Part shown: piece after piece, positions 62,947 through 64,000 of the stretch | Layout: the number at the start of each line of letters is the position of its first letter | How positions within the stretch are numbered: position 1 is the first letter of the stretch | Notes under the pieces: generated by a model | Database searches by the model: none | Told to the model about the DNA's origin: nothing | The model's input: only the letters and a program-made list of their open reading frames with translations | Position numbers and translations under genes: made by a program | Assembly (NCBI GenBank): GCA_013400975.1 | Contig: WBMZ01006396.1 | Span: forward strand, 62,001 to 126,000 | From: Atrichornis clamosus | Lineage: Eukaryota; Chordata; Aves; Passeriformes; Menuridae | DNA length: 64,000 nt | Direction of reading: 5' to 3'

Positions 62947-63051
62947 CTGGCAAACAGCTACAGTAAAATTCACCAATCAAATCATGGCAATGGCCTCCAT
63001 TTTTGCAGGGCTTGGGGGAACATTCATCAATATCTGTGGAACAGTTTTTGT
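62947..63051 (-). CDS. EYS: EYS EGF exon (most upstream in window)
   Basis: This is an internal exon of 105 nt, phase 1 at both ends. The acceptor is a pyrimidine tract ending ctgtcag and the donor is gtaaga. It encodes the last residues of one EGF (KNC) and most of the next, including the calcium-binding signature DIDEC, CKNGGHC and the hydroxylation-type motif [12 protein letters not shown], ending CLP plus one base of Gly. Spliced to 41475 it completes the spacing CLPGFTGQLC. EYS is a secreted matrix protein of photoreceptors built from EGF and laminin-G modules; that role is family knowledge. The gene assignment rests on the downstream exons at 37.7 and 18.7 kb, which resemble human EYS closely. 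The intron upstream of it runs off the window. Confident in the exon; slightly less in its place in the EYS exon numbering. Confidence 0.88.
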
Positions 63052-64000
63052 CTGACAGAAAAGAAAATTAGACATTAAAACTATAAATCATGCTGGGAAA
63101 GCAGAAAAGCTACTTCACAGTGCAAGTGACAACTGCATAATTTAACTTTTTCAGGTTGGAAACACTATTTCATTTCTGCTTGACAGCTTTAAAACTAGAG
63201 ATATTCATAGATCATAGCTGATTGTTAGCAAATTAAATATTTTAAAGAAATAAGTATGAACAACATTTGCAAATACATTCTTTGTATATTCTAGCATCGT
63301 ATCTCAACACCATAATTACTAATGTGGTAATGTGGCTATATGCCACATTTAAAAAACTGTTTTAGAGAATTAATAACCTCAGTAACAATAGTTACTGAGA
63401 AAAAATTATTTCTCAAGGTTGCATCCATATTTAGATGAACAAAGCCATTTCTCAGATATGAACAGAAAGCCACAAATTCACTCAGCTGTTTCTTCATTTT
63501 TCTGCTTTTAAAGAGATTTAATTGAGCTGTAATTCAACTTATTCAAATCTGAAACAACAAAAATATAGGCAAATATACAGAAGACACATAGAGGGGAATA
63601 CTTAGAAGACAATGTAATAGGTGGCTTATGAAAACAATTAACTGATTGGACATACCAAACAAAATCCAGTCCCTTGTCTCTCTATTGTGCATTGCATTAA
63701 TTAAGAGCAATCTCTAGCTTGGTATAAATAATACTGGGATTTTTCTAAATGGCTGAAAATTGATTAAAAATTGATGGGACAACTGTACAGACTAAGAGCC
63801 CACAGGAATACCAGAAGCCAAGTGAGTGACAGAGAGGAAACCTCTAAGTGCCACTGATGTGAACAAGCAGATTTGTTGGTGGTATTCTACCTAGAAATTG
63901 ATGGAAAGTTCCTTGTATCACTCAAAACAGATATACTGGATAGGTAATGCATCCTAGGAACCTCAGCTTAAGGAGCTGAATTGAAGGATCATGTGGGTTT
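63052..64000. other. EYS intron upstream of the first exon seen
   Basis: AT-rich; no further exon or repeat recognised up to the window edge. Confidence 0.6.

Noticed and set aside
1..64000. A novel multi-gene system, CRISPR array or prokaryote-like operon
   Set aside because: The composition, splice sites and avian repeats show intronic vertebrate DNA. No regularly spaced direct repeats or clustered open frames of a shared system were found.

Overview
The window looks like intronic vertebrate DNA from a bird, most likely a passerine. The evidence is many CR1 LINE fragments with their typical tails, two families of avian-type endogenous-retrovirus LTRs, and one SINE whose head is a tRNA-Ile and whose tail is CR1. 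There are no compact genes. Coding sequence is limited to short EGF-repeat exons on the minus strand, each bounded by AG acceptors and GT donors and separated by introns of 0.4 to 21 kb.

The exons belong to the photoreceptor matrix gene EYS (eyes shut homolog). Read 5' to 3' on the minus strand they are 63051-62947, 41475-41353, 39614-39501, 38352-38239, 37791-37678, 21335-21138 and 18784-18663. Every internal junction is phase 1 and rebuilds a canonical six-cysteine EGF domain across the splice. The window therefore encodes about seven complete EGF modules plus the start of an eighth. The 5' and 3' parts of the gene lie outside the window (upstream beyond 64000, downstream below 18663).

Two observations stand out. 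(1) The 198-bp exon at 21138-21335 carries one whole EGF and half of another. As I recall human EYS, the protein reads as if this exon is missing and its neighbours are joined directly in frame, leaving a fused, odd EGF. (2) At 43970-44201, inside the 21-kb intron, is a decayed exon of about one and a half EGF modules. It has lost cysteines, contains in-frame stops and has the wrong phase at its start, and the exons on either side join perfectly without it.

Layout: 1-18.6 kb is intron with LTR and CR1 fragments and one clean solo LTR at 12.3-13.3 kb with 5-bp target duplications. 18.6-21.3 kb holds two exons. 21.3-37.6 kb is intron with an LTR fragment, a CR1 ORF1 relic, the tRNA-derived SINE and a 1.5-kb CR1. 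37.7-41.5 kb is a tight cluster of four exons with no mobile element that I recognise. 41.5-62.9 kb is the large intron with the relic exon, three further copies of the same LTR, a CR1 reverse-transcriptase relic and a CR1 broken by two LTR insertions. The most upstream exon is at 62.9-63.05 kb.

I see no novel operon-like or defence-like system. All family assignments were made by eye from motifs and memory; no search was run.
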